NCBI GenBank assembly: GCA_963769435.1
Contig: CAVYLN010000002.1
Location: 1,302,001 to 1,366,000, forward strand
Origin: JADKAV01 sp963769435
GTDB lineage: Bacteria > Actinomycetota > Actinomycetes > S36-B12 > UBA10799
DNA: 64,000 nucleotides
Direction of reading: 5' to 3'
The first letter of the stretch is position 1, and each line of letters opens with the position of its first letter. The notes under the pieces were generated by a model. That model was not told the DNA's origin. It made no database searches and saw only the letters and a program-made list of their open reading frames with translations. This document shows positions 45,229 to 55,091 of the stretch, piece after piece. The position numbers and the translations under genes are program-made.

Positions 45229-45477
45229 ACTGCGCTCGCCGCTGGCCTGAACACGGCCCTCGTCGACTGCCCGCGACCAGGTGAGCTCGCCGGAGACGAG
45301 GGCCAGCCATGTCGGTCCGTCACATTCGACGAGCGCGCGTGGGGTGCCCCGGCGGTGGGCACCACCGGGAACCGCCTGCACGGCTCCGTATGGGGGGACC
45401 CGGATCTCCACCGAACGGCCCGGCACCGCCTCCGCGAAGGCGGCGAGCGCAGCCTTCACCTCACGCCGGGTGTTCAC
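45193..45477 (-). CDS. SCP2-like (sterol carrier family) protein
   Basis: A 94-residue protein. The pattern PGRSVEIRVPPYGAVQAVPG and RALVECDGPTWLALVSGELT is the actinobacterial 'sterol carrier family' found near purF. The segment RVQASGERSDLSPWLPLG is its usual end. A lipid-carrier role is assumed from the fold and not shown. The start is the GTG complementary to 45475-45477, overlapping the malic enzyme stop by 4 bp, so both are in one operon. Its 3' end is inside the tandem repeat copy 2. Confidence 0.85.
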   Translation of the reverse strand: MNTRREVKAALAAFAEAVPGRSVEIRVPPYGAVQAVPGGAHRRGTPRALVECDGPTWLALVSGELTWSRAVDEGRVQASGERSDLSPWLPLGRW

Positions 45478-47159
45478 ACCCCCACGATAGGCCGGTAGCG
45501 GGGCTTCCACATCGAGTCGAGCACGGCCTGCAGAGGATTGTCCGGGGCGTGGCGGGCCACGCCCTCGTCGACCGCCTGTCGCACGACCGCGGCCGCCACC
45601 GACGCCGACGTCGCCCGGATGTCGGAGATCTCGGGCAGCAGTGGGCTGCCCGGGCCCTGCACCTCGACGAGTTGGGCAACGGCGCGGGCGGCGGCGTTGA
45701 GCATGCCGTCGGTGACCTTCGTGGCCCGGCTGACGATCGCGCCCAAGCCGAGTCCGGGATACAGCAGGGCGTTGTTCGCCTGCCCGATGCGGAAGTTGAT
45801 TCCCTCGTACTTGACCGGCTCGAATGGACTGCCGGTCACGATCAGCGCCTGCCCGTCGGTCCAGTGCAACAGATCAGATGGGACCGCCTCTGCCAGGGAG
45901 GTCGGATTGGACATCGGAAGGATGAAGGGACGCGGGACATGCCTGTGCATCTCTCGCACGACTTGTTCGGTGAACGCACCTTGCACGGTGGACGTGCCCA
46001 CCAGGATCGTCGGCCGGACACCTCGCACGGTCTCCAGCAGCGAGATCCTGCCCTCCGCATCGCGTTCGAAACCGACCACCTCGTCCGCGGGGCGGGCGAA
46101 AGGACGCTGGTAGTCGCGCAACTCCCCACCCATGTCGTCGGTAAGCAGCCCGGGGCGGTCGATCAGCCAGATCCGGCGGGCGGCCTCTTCCGACGAGAAC
46201 CCCGCCTCCACGATCGCGTCACGGATCTGGTCGGCGATGCCCACCCCGGCCGTGCCCGCGCCGAACACTACGATCCGGTGGTCCGACAGCGGCCGTCCGG
46301 TGACTCTGACGCCGGACAGGATCGCGGCGAAAGCGATCGCCCCGGTCCCCTGCATGTCGTCGTTGAACGTACAGACGTGGTCACGGTACCGATCCAGGAT
46401 GCGGCGGGCATTGGCCTCGCCGAAGTCCTCCCAGTGCAGCAGAGCCTTCGGGAACATCTGGGTCGCCGTGGTGACGTACCTGTCGACCAGCTGGTCGTAC
46501 AACTCACCGCGCAGACGGGCATGCTTCTCGCCGAGGTAGCCCGGGTCCGTGAGCAGGCCCGTGCGATCGGTCCCCACATCCAGCACGACCGGGATCGCCC
46601 GCTCGGGATCGATGCCAGCGGCCGCCACGTACACGCTGATCTTCCCGATCGCGATGTCGATGCCACCGACCCCCCAGTCCCCGATGCCCAGGATCGCCTC
46701 CGAGTCTGTGGCGACGATCAGATCGACGTCGTCGGGTCCGAGTTGCAGGTTCGCGAACGCCTTGGGCACGTCGTCGGGCCAGCGTGATTGCAGGTACACA
46801 CCCCGGGGCCGCCGGAAAGCGTGGCTGTACTCGCGGATCGCCTCCCCCACGGTCGGGGTGTAGACGATGGGCATCAGATCGGGCAGGTCGTCGACGAGCA
46901 GTCGGTAGAACAGGGTCTCGTTGCGGTCGTGCAGTTCCCGCAGGTAGACGTTCTTGGCCAGCGCACCGGGCTGTTCGGCCAACTGGCGACGCACCCGCGA
47001 CAGCTGCTGGTCGATGGTCTCCACGCGCTGGGGCAGGAGTCCGACCAGGCCCAGCGACTCACGCTCCTCGTCGGTGAAGGCGGACTGCTTGTTCAGCCGT
47101 GGGTCGGCGAGTAGGGCTTGTCCACGCAGTGCGGTCGGGCGCTCAGGTAGATCAGACAC
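45474..47159 (-). CDS. NAD-dependent malic enzyme
   Basis: A 561-residue enzyme that oxidatively decarboxylates malate to pyruvate. Motifs: MPIVYTPTVGEAIREYSHAF, GIGDWGVGGIDIAIGKISVY, TFNDDMQGTGAIAFAAILSG (metal site) and the nucleotide site VVFGAGTAGVGIADQI. Later PMSNPTSLAEAVPSDLLHWT is also conserved. The size and motifs are those of the large SfcA/MaeA type. It is the first gene of a unit with the SCP2-like gene. It is divergent from the serine hydrolase at 47276. With PEP carboxylase in this window it could balance C3 and C4 pools. Confidence 0.93.
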   Translation of the reverse strand: MSDLPERPTALRGQALLADPRLNKQSAFTDEERESLGLVGLLPQRVETIDQQLSRVRRQLAEQPGALAKNVYLRELHDRNETLFYRLLVDDLPDLMPIVYTPTVGEAIREYSHAFRRPRGVYLQSRWPDDVPKAFANLQLGPDDVDLIVATDSEAILGIGDWGVGGIDIAIGKISVYVAAAGIDPERAIPVVLDVGTDRTGLLTDPGYLGEKHARLRGELYDQLVDRYVTTATQMFPKALLHWEDFGEANARRILDRYRDHVCTFNDDMQGTGAIAFAAILSGVRVTGRPLSDHRIVVFGAGTAGVGIADQIRDAIVEAGFSSEEAARRIWLIDRPGLLTDDMGGELRDYQRPFARPADEVVGFERDAEGRISLLETVRGVRPTILVGTSTVQGAFTEQVVREMHRHVPRPFILPMSNPTSLAEAVPSDLLHWTDGQALIVTGSPFEPVKYEGINFRIGQANNALLYPGLGLGAIVSRATKVTDGMLNAAARAVAQLVEVQGPGSPLLPEISDIRATSASVAAAVVRQAVDEGVARHAPDNPLQAVLDSMWKPRYRPIVGV

Positions 47160-47275
47160 CTTCTGGTTCTACCCCGCCGCGGCACTGCGTTGCCGAACAG
47201 CGGACTTCCACGCCACCCCTCGTCAGGGCCATCGCCCGACTGTAGTCTTGCCCGACGGCCACATCAGGAGAAGCC

Positions 47276-48821
47276 ATGAAGACAGTCGCAACCGCCACCG
47301 TGTGCACAGGGATCCTGTTGGGACTGGTCGCGGCACCTTCTGCCGCCGCACCGGCGCCGGTGCCCAACAACCCCGTCACGAACAAGGACATCAACCGGGC
47401 GGTCGACGGACTGCCGAAACTGGTCAAGAAGCTGATGCGCAAGACCGGCGTGCCCGGCCTCGCGGTCGCCGTGGTCCACAAGGACCGCGTCATCTACAAG
47501 CAAGGCTTCGGGGTGCGCAGCACCAAGACCGGTAAGAAGGTCAACCCGTCGACGGTGTTCCAGGTCGCTTCGGTGTCCAAGCCCGTGGGGGCCTCCGTGG
47601 TCTCGGCCGCGATCACGAACAAGGTCGCCAAGTGGACTACGCCGGTCGCTGAACTGAATCCCGGCGTCGTGCTCTCCGACCCGTGGGTGACCAGCCACGT
47701 GACGGTGGGCGACCTATACGCTCACCGCAGCGGTCTGCCGAGCAACACCGGCAACGATCTGGAGGCCTTCGGCTTCGACCGCAAGACCATCATCGAGCGC
47801 CTCCGGTACGAACCGCTGTCACCGTTCCGCGACACCTACGCCTACAGCAACTTCGGAATGACCACGGCCGGTGACGCGGTCGCGCAGGCAGCCGGCACCT
47901 CGTGGGAGAGCCTGGCGAAACGTCTGGTCCTCAAGCCCCTGAAGATGAAGCGGTCCACCTACTCGCACGCCAGAGTTCGTCCAGGAGAAGAACCGGGCCG
48001 CCCTGCACCAGATCGTCAAGGGCAAGTGGGTTCCGTACTCCAAGCGCAACGCCGACGCCCAGGCGCCCGCGGGCGGGTTCAGCAGTTCCGTGGAGGACAT
48101 GGCCCGCTGGTTGCGGATGGAGATGGACAACGGGAAGTTCGCCGGGAAGCGGATCGTCGGCAAGGGCCCGCTGAACACGTCGCACTCCCTGCAGATCCGG
48201 ACCTCACCGACGTCGGGGGCCGCCCTGCCCGTCAAGGGTTACGGGTTCGGGATGGACGTCGCCGTCGACACCACCTCGCGGGTGCGGTGGGCACATTCGG
48301 GGGCGTTCACCGCCGGGGCCGCGACCCGGATCATGATGATCCCGGACCTCGATCTGGGGATCGTCATCCTGACCAACGGGTGGCCCGTGGGAGCCCCCGA
48401 GGCGCTGGTCGAATCGTTCGCGGACCTCGTGGAGTACGGCGAGGTCACCCAGAACTGGTTCAAGTCGATCGGTCCGGTGTTCGCGCAGTTCACACAGAAG
48501 CCGGACACCATCTTCGGCCAGAAGAAGCCGAAGAACCCGTCTCCGGCGCAACCCTTGCCGACGTACGTCGGGACCTACGCCAACGACTACGTCGGCCAGG
48601 CCTCGATCACCGAGGAGAACGGCAAGCTCGTCATGCGGGTCGGCCCCAACGGTGTGACGCGACTGCCGCTGCGGCACTTCAGCGGCGACACGTTCTACTA
48701 CCAGTCGGTCGAGATGCCTCCGGGGTTCTTCACCGGCGTGCGTTTCTCCGGCGATGGGACCGCCTCCTCGCTGGAGATCGAGGAGATCAACTCCGGTCTC
48801 GGAGTCTTGACTCGGAGCTAG
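47276..48821 (+). CDS. Secreted beta-lactamase-fold serine hydrolase, frameshifted near 47976
   Basis: A secreted class-C-type serine hydrolase of about 514 residues. Signal peptide MKTVATATVCTGILLGLVAA; SxxK motif VASVSKPVGAS; YxN motif DTYAYSNFGMT; third motif WAHSGAFTAGA. The C-terminal domain (TYVGTYANDYVGQASI) is the beta-barrel common in esterase members. The frame changes at about 47976 (TYSHA, then EFVQEKNRAALHQIVKGKW); the second frame runs to 48821. One base removed near CACGCCAGAGTTC repairs it. ATG at 47276 follows AGGAGAAGCC. It could be an esterase or D-amino-acid peptidase; a lactamase role is not supported. Confidence 0.85.
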
Positions 48822-48852
48822 CGTTCACGGTGGCGCCGCTGGAGGGGGGCGG

Positions 48853-49461
48853 TCACCGCGTGAAGTCCTGCAAGGACCGCCGCTGACGACCCTGGTCGTC
48901 GAAGTTGGCGGGGTCCAGCCACTCGAGGATCGTCTCCCTGCGGGCGGGCCACTCATGGTCCAGCAGCGAGAACCAGGCGGTGTCCCGGTTCTCACCCTTC
49001 ACGATCCGGTGCTGGCGGAACACGCCCTCGAACGTGAAACCGAAACGCAGGGCGGCCGACTTCGAGGCCACGTTGCGGTCGTCGCACTTCCACTCGACCC
49101 TGCGCGCGCCCAGCCCGAACAGGTGGTCGACCAGAAGGAACACCGCCTCCGTGGCGGCGGCGGTGCGCCGAAGTCCCGGCCCCCACAGGACGTGCCCGAT
49201 CTCCGCGACGCCGTGCTCGGGCTCAATACGCAGGACTGACACCCTGCCCACCGCGGCGACCCCGGTCACGGCGGCGAAGAACAGCGGATCGGCACTGGCC
49301 AGCGCCGCAGGGAACCAGTTGTCGAAGTCCTGCGGATTCTCCGGCAGGTAACGGAACAACACGGGGTCGTCGATGGCGCGCAGCCCCGTCTCATGATCCT
49401 GCGACAGCGGCTCGAGCCTCACATGCCGCCCGTCCAGGACCTGCGGAACGACCTCCCGCAT
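48853..49461 (-). CDS. GNAT family acetyltransferase
   Basis: A 202-residue N-acetyltransferase of the RimJ/RimL-like type. LDGRHVRLEPLSQDHETGLR is the usual opening and GHVLWGPGLRRTAAATEAVF the acetyl-CoA loop. VEWKCDDRNVASKSAALRFG and EGVFRQHRI complete the fold. It starts with an ATG that shares one base with the purL stop (TGATG), so it is in the purL transcript. A GTG one codon earlier would give a 4-bp overlap. The target, often a protein N-terminus or a small amine, is unknown. It is convergent with the serine hydrolase. Confidence 0.85.
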   Translation of the reverse strand: MREVVPQVLDGRHVRLEPLSQDHETGLRAIDDPVLFRYLPENPQDFDNWFPAALASADPLFFAAVTGVAAVGRVSVLRIEPEHGVAEIGHVLWGPGLRRTAAATEAVFLLVDHLFGLGARRVEWKCDDRNVASKSAALRFGFTFEGVFRQHRIVKGENRDTAWFSLLDHEWPARRETILEWLDPANFDDQGRQRRSLQDFTR

Positions 49462-51695
49462 CACGCGAAGTGGCTGGGCAGCACCTGTGCGCTGCGCCGG
49501 CGCAGGTCCTCGATGTCGACGGTGAAGTGGTCCCCGAACTTCAGCACGGCTCCGAGGCCGGAGTCGACCACCCCTATCCGCTCACATGCAAAGCGCCGCG
49601 CACCACACATCTCGGTGAAGCGCATCTCCTCGGACCTGGGCACCACCACCAGGGCACGCCCGGCCGACTCGGAGAACAGGAACGTGAACGGGTCCACGCC
49701 ATCGGGGATCCAGGTCCGCGCGCCGATTCCAGCACGCATGGCCATCTCGGTCAGCGCCAGGCCGACGCCACCATCGGAGACGTCGTGGGCAGCGGTCAGC
49801 ATCCCGTCGCGCGAGCCCGCGATCAGGATCTCCCCCAGCACCTTCTCGGCGCCAAGATCGACCGCGGGCGGCATCCCCGTCAGAATCCCCTGCAGGGTCG
49901 CCACCGCGGAACCACCGAACTCGTCGCTGGTCTCGCCCAGCAGGTAGATCAACTCCCCGTCCGGACCCCAGGCCATCGGAGTGCGCCTGGCGACGTCCTC
50001 GAACACCCCGAGCACGCCCACCACCGGCGTCGGGTGGATGGCGGCCTGTGCCGTCTGGTTGTAGAAGCTGACGTTGCCCCCGGTCACCGGGATGCCGAGT
50101 TCCAGACACCCGTCGGCCAGGCCCGTGACCGCTTGCGAGAACTGCCACATGACCTCCGGGTCCTCCGGGGATCCGAAGTTCAGACAGTTCGTGACCGCTA
50201 GCGGCACCGCTCCGGTCGCCGCCACGTTGCGATAGGCCTCGGCCAGCGCCAGTTGTGTCCCCGAGTACGGATCGAGCTCCACGAAACGTGCGTTGCAGTC
50301 GGTGGCGATCGCCACACCCCGCCCGGACTCCTCGTCGATACGCAGCACCCCGGCGTCCTCCGGCATCGCCAGTGCGGTGTTGCCGCGCACGTAGCGGTCG
50401 TACTGGTCGGTGATCCATGCCTTCGACGCGTTGTTGGGTGAGGAGACCAGGGCCAGCAGGGTCTCCCGCAGGTCTGTGTGCTCGGGTGCGGTGGCGATCG
50501 CCTGCCGCTCCCGCAGCATCGACGGCTCGGTCAGTGGACGTTGATACACCGGACCGTCGTGGGCCACTGTCCGGGGCGGCACGTCGACGACGGTCTGTCC
50601 GTGCCATTCGATCACCAGCCGGTCCCCCGCGGTGACCTCACCGATGACCGTCGCCGTGACACCCCACTTCTGGCAGATCGCCAGGAACTCCTCCTGGTTG
50701 GCCGGTGTCACGACCGCACACATGCGTTCCTGCGACTCGCTCATGAGGATCTCTTCAGGACTCAGCGTGGCATCACGCAAAGGCACCCGGTCCAGCCAGA
50801 CGTGCATGCCGCCATCGCCGTTGCTGGCCATCTCGGAGGTGGCACAACTCAGGCCGGCACCACCGAGGTCCTGGATGCCCTCGATCAGGTCGGCCTGCAG
50901 GAGTTCGAGCGTGCACTCGATCAGCAGTTTCTCGGTGAACGGGTCGCCGACCTGGACGGCGGGGCGCTTGCTCGGGCCCGTCTCGTCGAAACTCTCGCTG
51001 GCAAGTACCGAGACGCCCCCGATCCCGTCGCCGCCGGTGAGCGCCCCGTAGAGCACGACCAGGTTGCCCTCACCCCGGGCGCTGGACACATGGATCTCCT
51101 CGTGGCGCATCGCGCCAACGCACAGTGCATTGACCAGTGGGTTGGTCTGATAGCAAGGGTCGAAGACCGTCTCCCCGCCGATGTTCGGCAGGCCCAGGCA
51201 GTTGCCGTAGCCCCCCACACCGGCGACCACACCGTGCACCACGCGTACCGTGTCGGCTTCGGCGACGTCGCCGAACCGCAACTGATCCATCACCGCCAGC
51301 GGCCGCGCGCCCATGCTCAGGATGTCCCGGACGATGCCGCCCACACCGGTGGCCGCGCCCTGATAGGGCTCGATGTAACTCGGGTGGTTGTGGCTCTCGA
51401 CCTTGAACGTCACGGCCCAGCCGTCGCCGATGTCGACCACGCCGGCGTTCTCGCCGATGCCGACCAACAGAGCGTCGGTCGGCGGGGTCTTCTCCCCGAA
51501 CTGGCGCAGGTGGACCTTGCTGGACTTGTAGGAGCAGTGCTCGCTCCACATGACGGAGTACATGGCAAGTTCGGAGCTGGTGGGCCGACGGCCGAGGATG
51601 TCGCGGATGCGCTGGTACTCGTCGGGCTTCAGGCCGAGTTCCGCGAAGGGCTGCGGGTGGTCAGGGGTCTGCGCGGCGTGCTCGACCGAATCCAT
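49461..51695 (-). CDS. purL: Phosphoribosylformylglycinamidine synthase subunit PurL
   Basis: A 744-residue small-type PurL; with PurQ and PurS it converts FGAR to FGAM. Motifs include AMYSVMWSEHCSYKSSKVHL, FKVESHNHPSYIEPYQGAAT and GVGGIVRDILSMGARPLAVM, with LSCATSEMASNGDGGMHVW later. The length fits the PurSQL form, and purS is found elsewhere in the window (60002). The upstream purQ gene is separated by 176 bp that hold the second four-core palindromic element. The ATG start is clear. It ends inside the GNAT start codon. Confidence 0.95.
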   Translation of the reverse strand: MDSVEHAAQTPDHPQPFAELGLKPDEYQRIRDILGRRPTSSELAMYSVMWSEHCSYKSSKVHLRQFGEKTPPTDALLVGIGENAGVVDIGDGWAVTFKVESHNHPSYIEPYQGAATGVGGIVRDILSMGARPLAVMDQLRFGDVAEADTVRVVHGVVAGVGGYGNCLGLPNIGGETVFDPCYQTNPLVNALCVGAMRHEEIHVSSARGEGNLVVLYGALTGGDGIGGVSVLASESFDETGPSKRPAVQVGDPFTEKLLIECTLELLQADLIEGIQDLGGAGLSCATSEMASNGDGGMHVWLDRVPLRDATLSPEEILMSESQERMCAVVTPANQEEFLAICQKWGVTATVIGEVTAGDRLVIEWHGQTVVDVPPRTVAHDGPVYQRPLTEPSMLRERQAIATAPEHTDLRETLLALVSSPNNASKAWITDQYDRYVRGNTALAMPEDAGVLRIDEESGRGVAIATDCNARFVELDPYSGTQLALAEAYRNVAATGAVPLAVTNCLNFGSPEDPEVMWQFSQAVTGLADGCLELGIPVTGGNVSFYNQTAQAAIHPTPVVGVLGVFEDVARRTPMAWGPDGELIYLLGETSDEFGGSAVATLQGILTGMPPAVDLGAEKVLGEILIAGSRDGMLTAAHDVSDGGVGLALTEMAMRAGIGARTWIPDGVDPFTFLFSESAGRALVVVPRSEEMRFTEMCGARRFACERIGVVDSGLGAVLKFGDHFTVDIEDLRRRSAQVLPSHFA

Positions 51696-51727
51696 GGCTC
51701 TGAGTTTAGGTGGGCCGCACCGCCACT

Positions 51728-51865
51728 CAGGATCTGGTCGGCAAGATCAGGAGTCCAACCAGATTCTGCGGAACAAAACGGGCGGAAAGCCCCATATCGG
51801 CAGCGGAACCCGCACGAAGTGGTCGGGCACGGGCGGCCGACACCGCTGCCCAACCAGTTTCGGCG
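51728..51865. repeat. About 138-bp four-core palindromic element, copy 2
   Basis: Core starts are at 51734, 51758, 51819 and 51853, with spacings 24, 61 and 34. In copy 1 (20871-21010) they are 34, 61 and 24, so this copy is inverted. The first core reads CAGGATCTGGTCGGC and the last TGCCCAACCAGTTTCGGCG. It fills the gap between purQ and purL and must be transcribed if they share a transcript. Confidence 0.75.
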
Positions 51866-51871
51866 TGAAGG

Positions 51872-52540
51872 TCAGCCCACAACCTGCTGCAGCACGGCGG
51901 TGAACAGACCCAGGCCGTCGGTGCCGGGGCCGGTGAGCCCATCGATCGCGTGCTCGGGGTGCGGCATGAGCCCCACCACGTTCCCGGTCGGGTTCGTGAT
52001 CCCCGCGATGTCCCGGCGGGACCCGTTGGGATTGCCGTGCAGGTAGCGGAACACGACCCGGCCATCACCCTCGAGCCGGTCGAGCGTGGACTCGTCGGCG
52101 ATGTAGGCGCCTTCCCCGTTCTTGACCGGGATGACTATCTCCTGGCCGGCAGAAAACGTGGACGTCCACACCGTGTCCGTGTTCTCGACGCGCAGGGCCT
52201 GGTCACGGCAGACGAAATGCAGGCTCTGGTTTCGCACCAGAGCTCCGGGGAGCAGGTGCGCCTCGCACAGGATCTGGAAGCCGTTGCAGATGCCGAGCAC
52301 CGGGAGTCCACGCTCAGCCCCACCGATGATCTCGGTCATCACCGGGGCGAAACGGGCGATCGCCCCGCACCGCAGGTAGTCACCATAGGAGAAGCCACCG
52401 GGCAGCACGACCGCGTCGACATTGTTGAGGTCATGGTCACCGTGCCACAGTGCGACCGGTTCGCCCCCGGCATACCGCACCGCACGGGCGGCATCGACGT
52501 CGTCAAGTGTTCCCGGAAAGGTGACTATCCCTACGCGCAC
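51872..52540 (-). CDS. purQ: Phosphoribosylformylglycinamidine synthase subunit PurQ
   Basis: A 222-residue glutaminase subunit that feeds ammonia to PurL. The nucleophile Cys is in GLPVLGICNGFQILCEAHLL; the His-Glu pair is in MPHPEHAIDGLTG. The N-terminus MRVGIVTFPGTLDDVDAARA and the motif VVLPGGFSYGDYLRCGAIAR are typical. The stop is 176 bp before purL. It starts 4 bp from the end of the stress protein gene, on the same strand, so it may be transcribed with it. The length is normal. Confidence 0.95.
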   Translation of the reverse strand: MRVGIVTFPGTLDDVDAARAVRYAGGEPVALWHGDHDLNNVDAVVLPGGFSYGDYLRCGAIARFAPVMTEIIGGAERGLPVLGICNGFQILCEAHLLPGALVRNQSLHFVCRDQALRVENTDTVWTSTFSAGQEIVIPVKNGEGAYIADESTLDRLEGDGRVVFRYLHGNPNGSRRDIAGITNPTGNVVGLMPHPEHAIDGLTGPGTDGLGLFTAVLQQVVG

Positions 52541-52544
52541 ACCC

Positions 52545-53414
52545 TCACGGTACGACAGCCACCGGGCAGGCGGCCTTGTGCACCACCGCGTGGCTCACCG
52601 AACCCAGCAGGAGTCCCCGGAAACCACCGAGCCCCCGGGATCCGACGACCAGCAGCGCTGCACCTTCGCTGGCCTTCACCAACGACTTGACCGGCGATCC
52701 TTTCATGACCTCCTGGCGCACCTTGACGTCCGGGAAGTCCTCACGGAACCCGGACATGGCCTCGGAGGTCTCACGCAGTTCGGCGTTCCCGTAGTCGCGG
52801 ATCAGGACCTCCGGTTCGTAACTGGGCACCTCGACCATCGACCACGTCGGCGGTATCTCCCAACTGTGCAGCACGTGCAGGGCCATCCCTGAGAAACTCG
52901 CCTGCTCGAAGGCCCACTCCAGCGCCTTCAGCGAGTGCGGCGACCCATCCACGCCGACCACGATGTCGTGAGACTCACCCTCCACCGGGCGCACCACGAC
53001 CGTCGGGCATTGTGCGTGTGTGGCCACCTGCCGGGACACTCCACCAAGCAGGTACCCGGTCAGGCCACCGGATCCGTGGCTGCCGACCACGACCATCTCG
53101 GCGCCCTCGGAGTGGTGCACGAGCGCAGCGGCGGTCCTGCCTACCAGCACCTCGCCCACCGCATTCGCCCCGAGTTCGGCGGCAAGTGCCAGCCCCTCGT
53201 CGTTGCTCGCCGTGGCTTCCTCACGAAGTTCTGCGAGCAACTCGGCTTGCAGGGTCCCGGCGGCGCCGATCCCCAGGTCCGCCGAGGGCATGCTCCACGT
53301 GGTGATCACCTCGAGTGTGCGGCCGCGCTCCTTGGCAGCCTGAGCGGCCCACCGCAACGCTTGGGTCGAACCCTCTGATCCGTCGAAACCAACAATGATC
53401 GAACCCTCAGCCAT
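52545..53414 (-). CDS. Universal stress protein, two UspA domains
   Basis: A 289-residue protein with two UspA domains in tandem. Domain 1 opens IIVGFDGSEGSTQALRWAAQ and ends VVVGSHGSGGLTGYLLGGVS. Domain 2 opens IVVGVDGSPHSLKALEWAFE and ends VVGSRGLGGFRGLLLGSVSH. Both have the G-2x-G-9x-G-S type ATP site. Mycobacterial tandem Usps link to dormancy and low oxygen. It is upstream of purQ with a 4-bp gap, an unusual partner. The reaction is unknown. Confidence 0.92.
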   Translation of the reverse strand: MAEGSIIVGFDGSEGSTQALRWAAQAAKERGRTLEVITTWSMPSADLGIGAAGTLQAELLAELREEATASNDEGLALAAELGANAVGEVLVGRTAAALVHHSEGAEMVVVGSHGSGGLTGYLLGGVSRQVATHAQCPTVVVRPVEGESHDIVVGVDGSPHSLKALEWAFEQASFSGMALHVLHSWEIPPTWSMVEVPSYEPEVLIRDYGNAELRETSEAMSGFREDFPDVKVRQEVMKGSPVKSLVKASEGAALLVVGSRGLGGFRGLLLGSVSHAVVHKAACPVAVVP

Positions 53415-53541
53415 TTCAATCGCCCTCCGTCCGCTTCCATGGCCGGTTGTCGCCTGGCGACGGGCACCTGACGCAGCGGCCCAGCCCTCACTTCCATGCT
53501 ACGCCTGTCGGAGGACCCCATGTCCGCAAGTGGCTACCGCT

Positions 53542-54010
53542 TCAGCAGGTCCACTCCCCTCCGCGGGACACGAAACCCCTTGTCAGGGTGATCCGGCGGA
53601 CGGTGCGATCCCGGAGCACGAACTGCAGGGATGCACCCGGGCGATCGACCGCGTAGACCCTGCCGTACTCGTAGATCTCCCGACCCCGGAATCGTCCGTC
53701 CGGAAACTTCTTCCGCACTTTCCTGGCCTTGGACCCGACCTTGACGCCCGCGAATGCTGCGCTGCGCCTGGATGGCGATCACCGTGCTGCTGCTCCCCCA
53801 GAGCGCCCGTGCCCCGTACTCGGCGATGAAGTCGACGTCCTCCCCAGGGCATACCGCGCGGTCGTGGGCCATGGCGCCGGTGTCCAGTGCCTGCTCCACG
53901 GTCATCCCGAGGTCGACCGGACCCAGGCCCTCGAAGCCGAGCCGGGGGTCGGCAGCGGCGGGGGCCACAACCCCCAGACTGAGCGCCACTGTCACCGCCA
54001 GGATCCTCAT
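53542..54010 (-). CDS. Small secreted protein, frameshifted near 53755
   Basis: A signal peptide (MRILAVTVALSLGVVAPAAA) precedes LGFEGLGPVDLGMTVEQALD, a pattern of small exported proteins where a G-M-T turn precedes a helix. The first frame loses sense around 53755. The next frame reads FAGVKVGSKARKVRKKFPDG and ends LTRGFVSRGGEWTC at a TGA (53542). A one-base indel joins them into about 155 residues. Two Cys (VCPGED and the last residue) could pair. I do not recognise a family beyond a general exported protein. Confidence 0.7.
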
Positions 54011-54058
54011 GCAGGTGAGGGTAGGCCGGGATAGGTCTCGAATCGACCCGTCAAGAGG

Positions 54059-54523
54059 TCACGAATCGGCCTCGTTCGCCGCCTCCCGAACCACGTAGCG
54101 GTGTGGCCCGACCCCGGCTTTCATCCACTCATCGCCAACAATCGTCCAGCCTGCCCGCGTGTAGAGGTTGATGGCAGCCGTACGTGCGTTGGCCCACAGC
54201 GCGGCTGCGCCGGCCCTGGACGCGGCCTCCCCCGCAGCCCTCAGCACCTCGGTGCCGGTCCCGCCGCGGTGTTCGGGCAGGACGGCCATCGATCGCAGCT
54301 GCCACGTCGGTGGGGGCAGTTCCAGAATCTCCGGATGTGTCCACGCGGCAGGTCCCATCGAGCACCCGCCCACGACCTGGCCCGCGACCTCGGCCACGAT
54401 GTGCAGCCAGTCGTGTGGAGGCGGCTGGTCCCCTGGGAGCGGCCCATCCGGGCGCAGCACGCGCAGCGTCACCGGCCGTAACTCCTCGATAGAGGCCAGG
54501 CGCACAACCAGCACGCGACCCAC
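54059..54523 (-). CDS. GNAT family acetyltransferase
   Basis: A 154-residue acetyltransferase. The acetyl-CoA motif is LRSMAVLPEHRGGTGTEVLR, followed by ALWANARTAAINLYTRAGWT and GPHRYVVRE, the standard end. The substrate is unknown. The start is a GTG and lies just 14 bp from the divergent Ddn-like gene, so their promoters overlap or one transcript is leaderless. Confidence 0.85.
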   Translation of the reverse strand: MGRVLVVRLASIEELRPVTLRVLRPDGPLPGDQPPPHDWLHIVAEVAGQVVGGCSMGPAAWTHPEILELPPPTWQLRSMAVLPEHRGGTGTEVLRAAGEAASRAGAAALWANARTAAINLYTRAGWTIVGDEWMKAGVGPHRYVVREAANEADS

Positions 54524-54537
54524 AGTAGTTTCGGGTC

Positions 54538-55011
54538 ATGGCATACAAGGACGTGATGCGCTGGTTGGGGCACAAGAAGTGGTTCGCATGGACGGCCGCC
54601 CGACTTGCCCCACTGGACGCGAAAGTGGTCAAGAAGACTGGCGGCAAGTTCGGACTGCTGGGCAACTACGGCTTGCCCCAGTGCCTGTTGACGACCACCG
54701 GCCGGAAGTCGGGCCAGCAGAGAACTGTGACCCTGCTGTACGGCACCCGGGCGCCGGACGAGTTGGTGCTGATCGGTTCCAACTTCGGCCAGAAGCACCA
54801 CCCGGCCTGGGCACTGAACCTCGAGGCGCACCCCGACTGCACCTTCGAAGTGGATGACAAGCCGCGCGAGATGACCGCACGTCTGGTCGAGGACCCTGAG
54901 GAGCGCGAGGAGATCTGGAAGCTGATGTATGAGATCTGGCCGGCGTACAACGCCTACCGTGGGCGGGCCGGCCGCGACATCAAGGTCTTCGTGCTGACGC
55001 CCGCCGCCTGA
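54538..55011 (+). CDS. Deazaflavin (F420)-dependent nitroreductase-like protein
   Basis: A 157-residue member of the Ddn family (FDOR split-barrel). The text GLPQCLLTTTGRKSGQQRTV and TLLYGTRAPDELVLIGSNFG then HPAWALNLEAHPDCTFEV is diagnostic: TTTGRKSG binds the F420 phosphate. In mycobacteria Ddn reduces quinones and activates the nitroimidazole drug PA-824. F420-dependence here is inferred from the family. It is followed by a perfect 29-bp hairpin. The ATG 54538 is clear. Confidence 0.9.
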   Translation: MAYKDVMRWLGHKKWFAWTAARLAPLDAKVVKKTGGKFGLLGNYGLPQCLLTTTGRKSGQQRTVTLLYGTRAPDELVLIGSNFGQKHHPAWALNLEAHPDCTFEVDDKPREMTARLVEDPEEREEIWKLMYEIWPAYNAYRGRAGRDIKVFVLTPAA

Positions 55012-55091
55012 CGGGCCTGAGCCCCGCCTGGCCGGCCCGCCGGAGCCACGACCAACGACCCCGCCCCGACCCAGCGACCCCGACCAACGAC

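Noticed and set aside
47276..48821. Beta-lactamase resistance gene
   Set aside because: The motifs are those of the broad class-C serine hydrolase group with an extra C-terminal barrel; nothing points to lactam hydrolysis.
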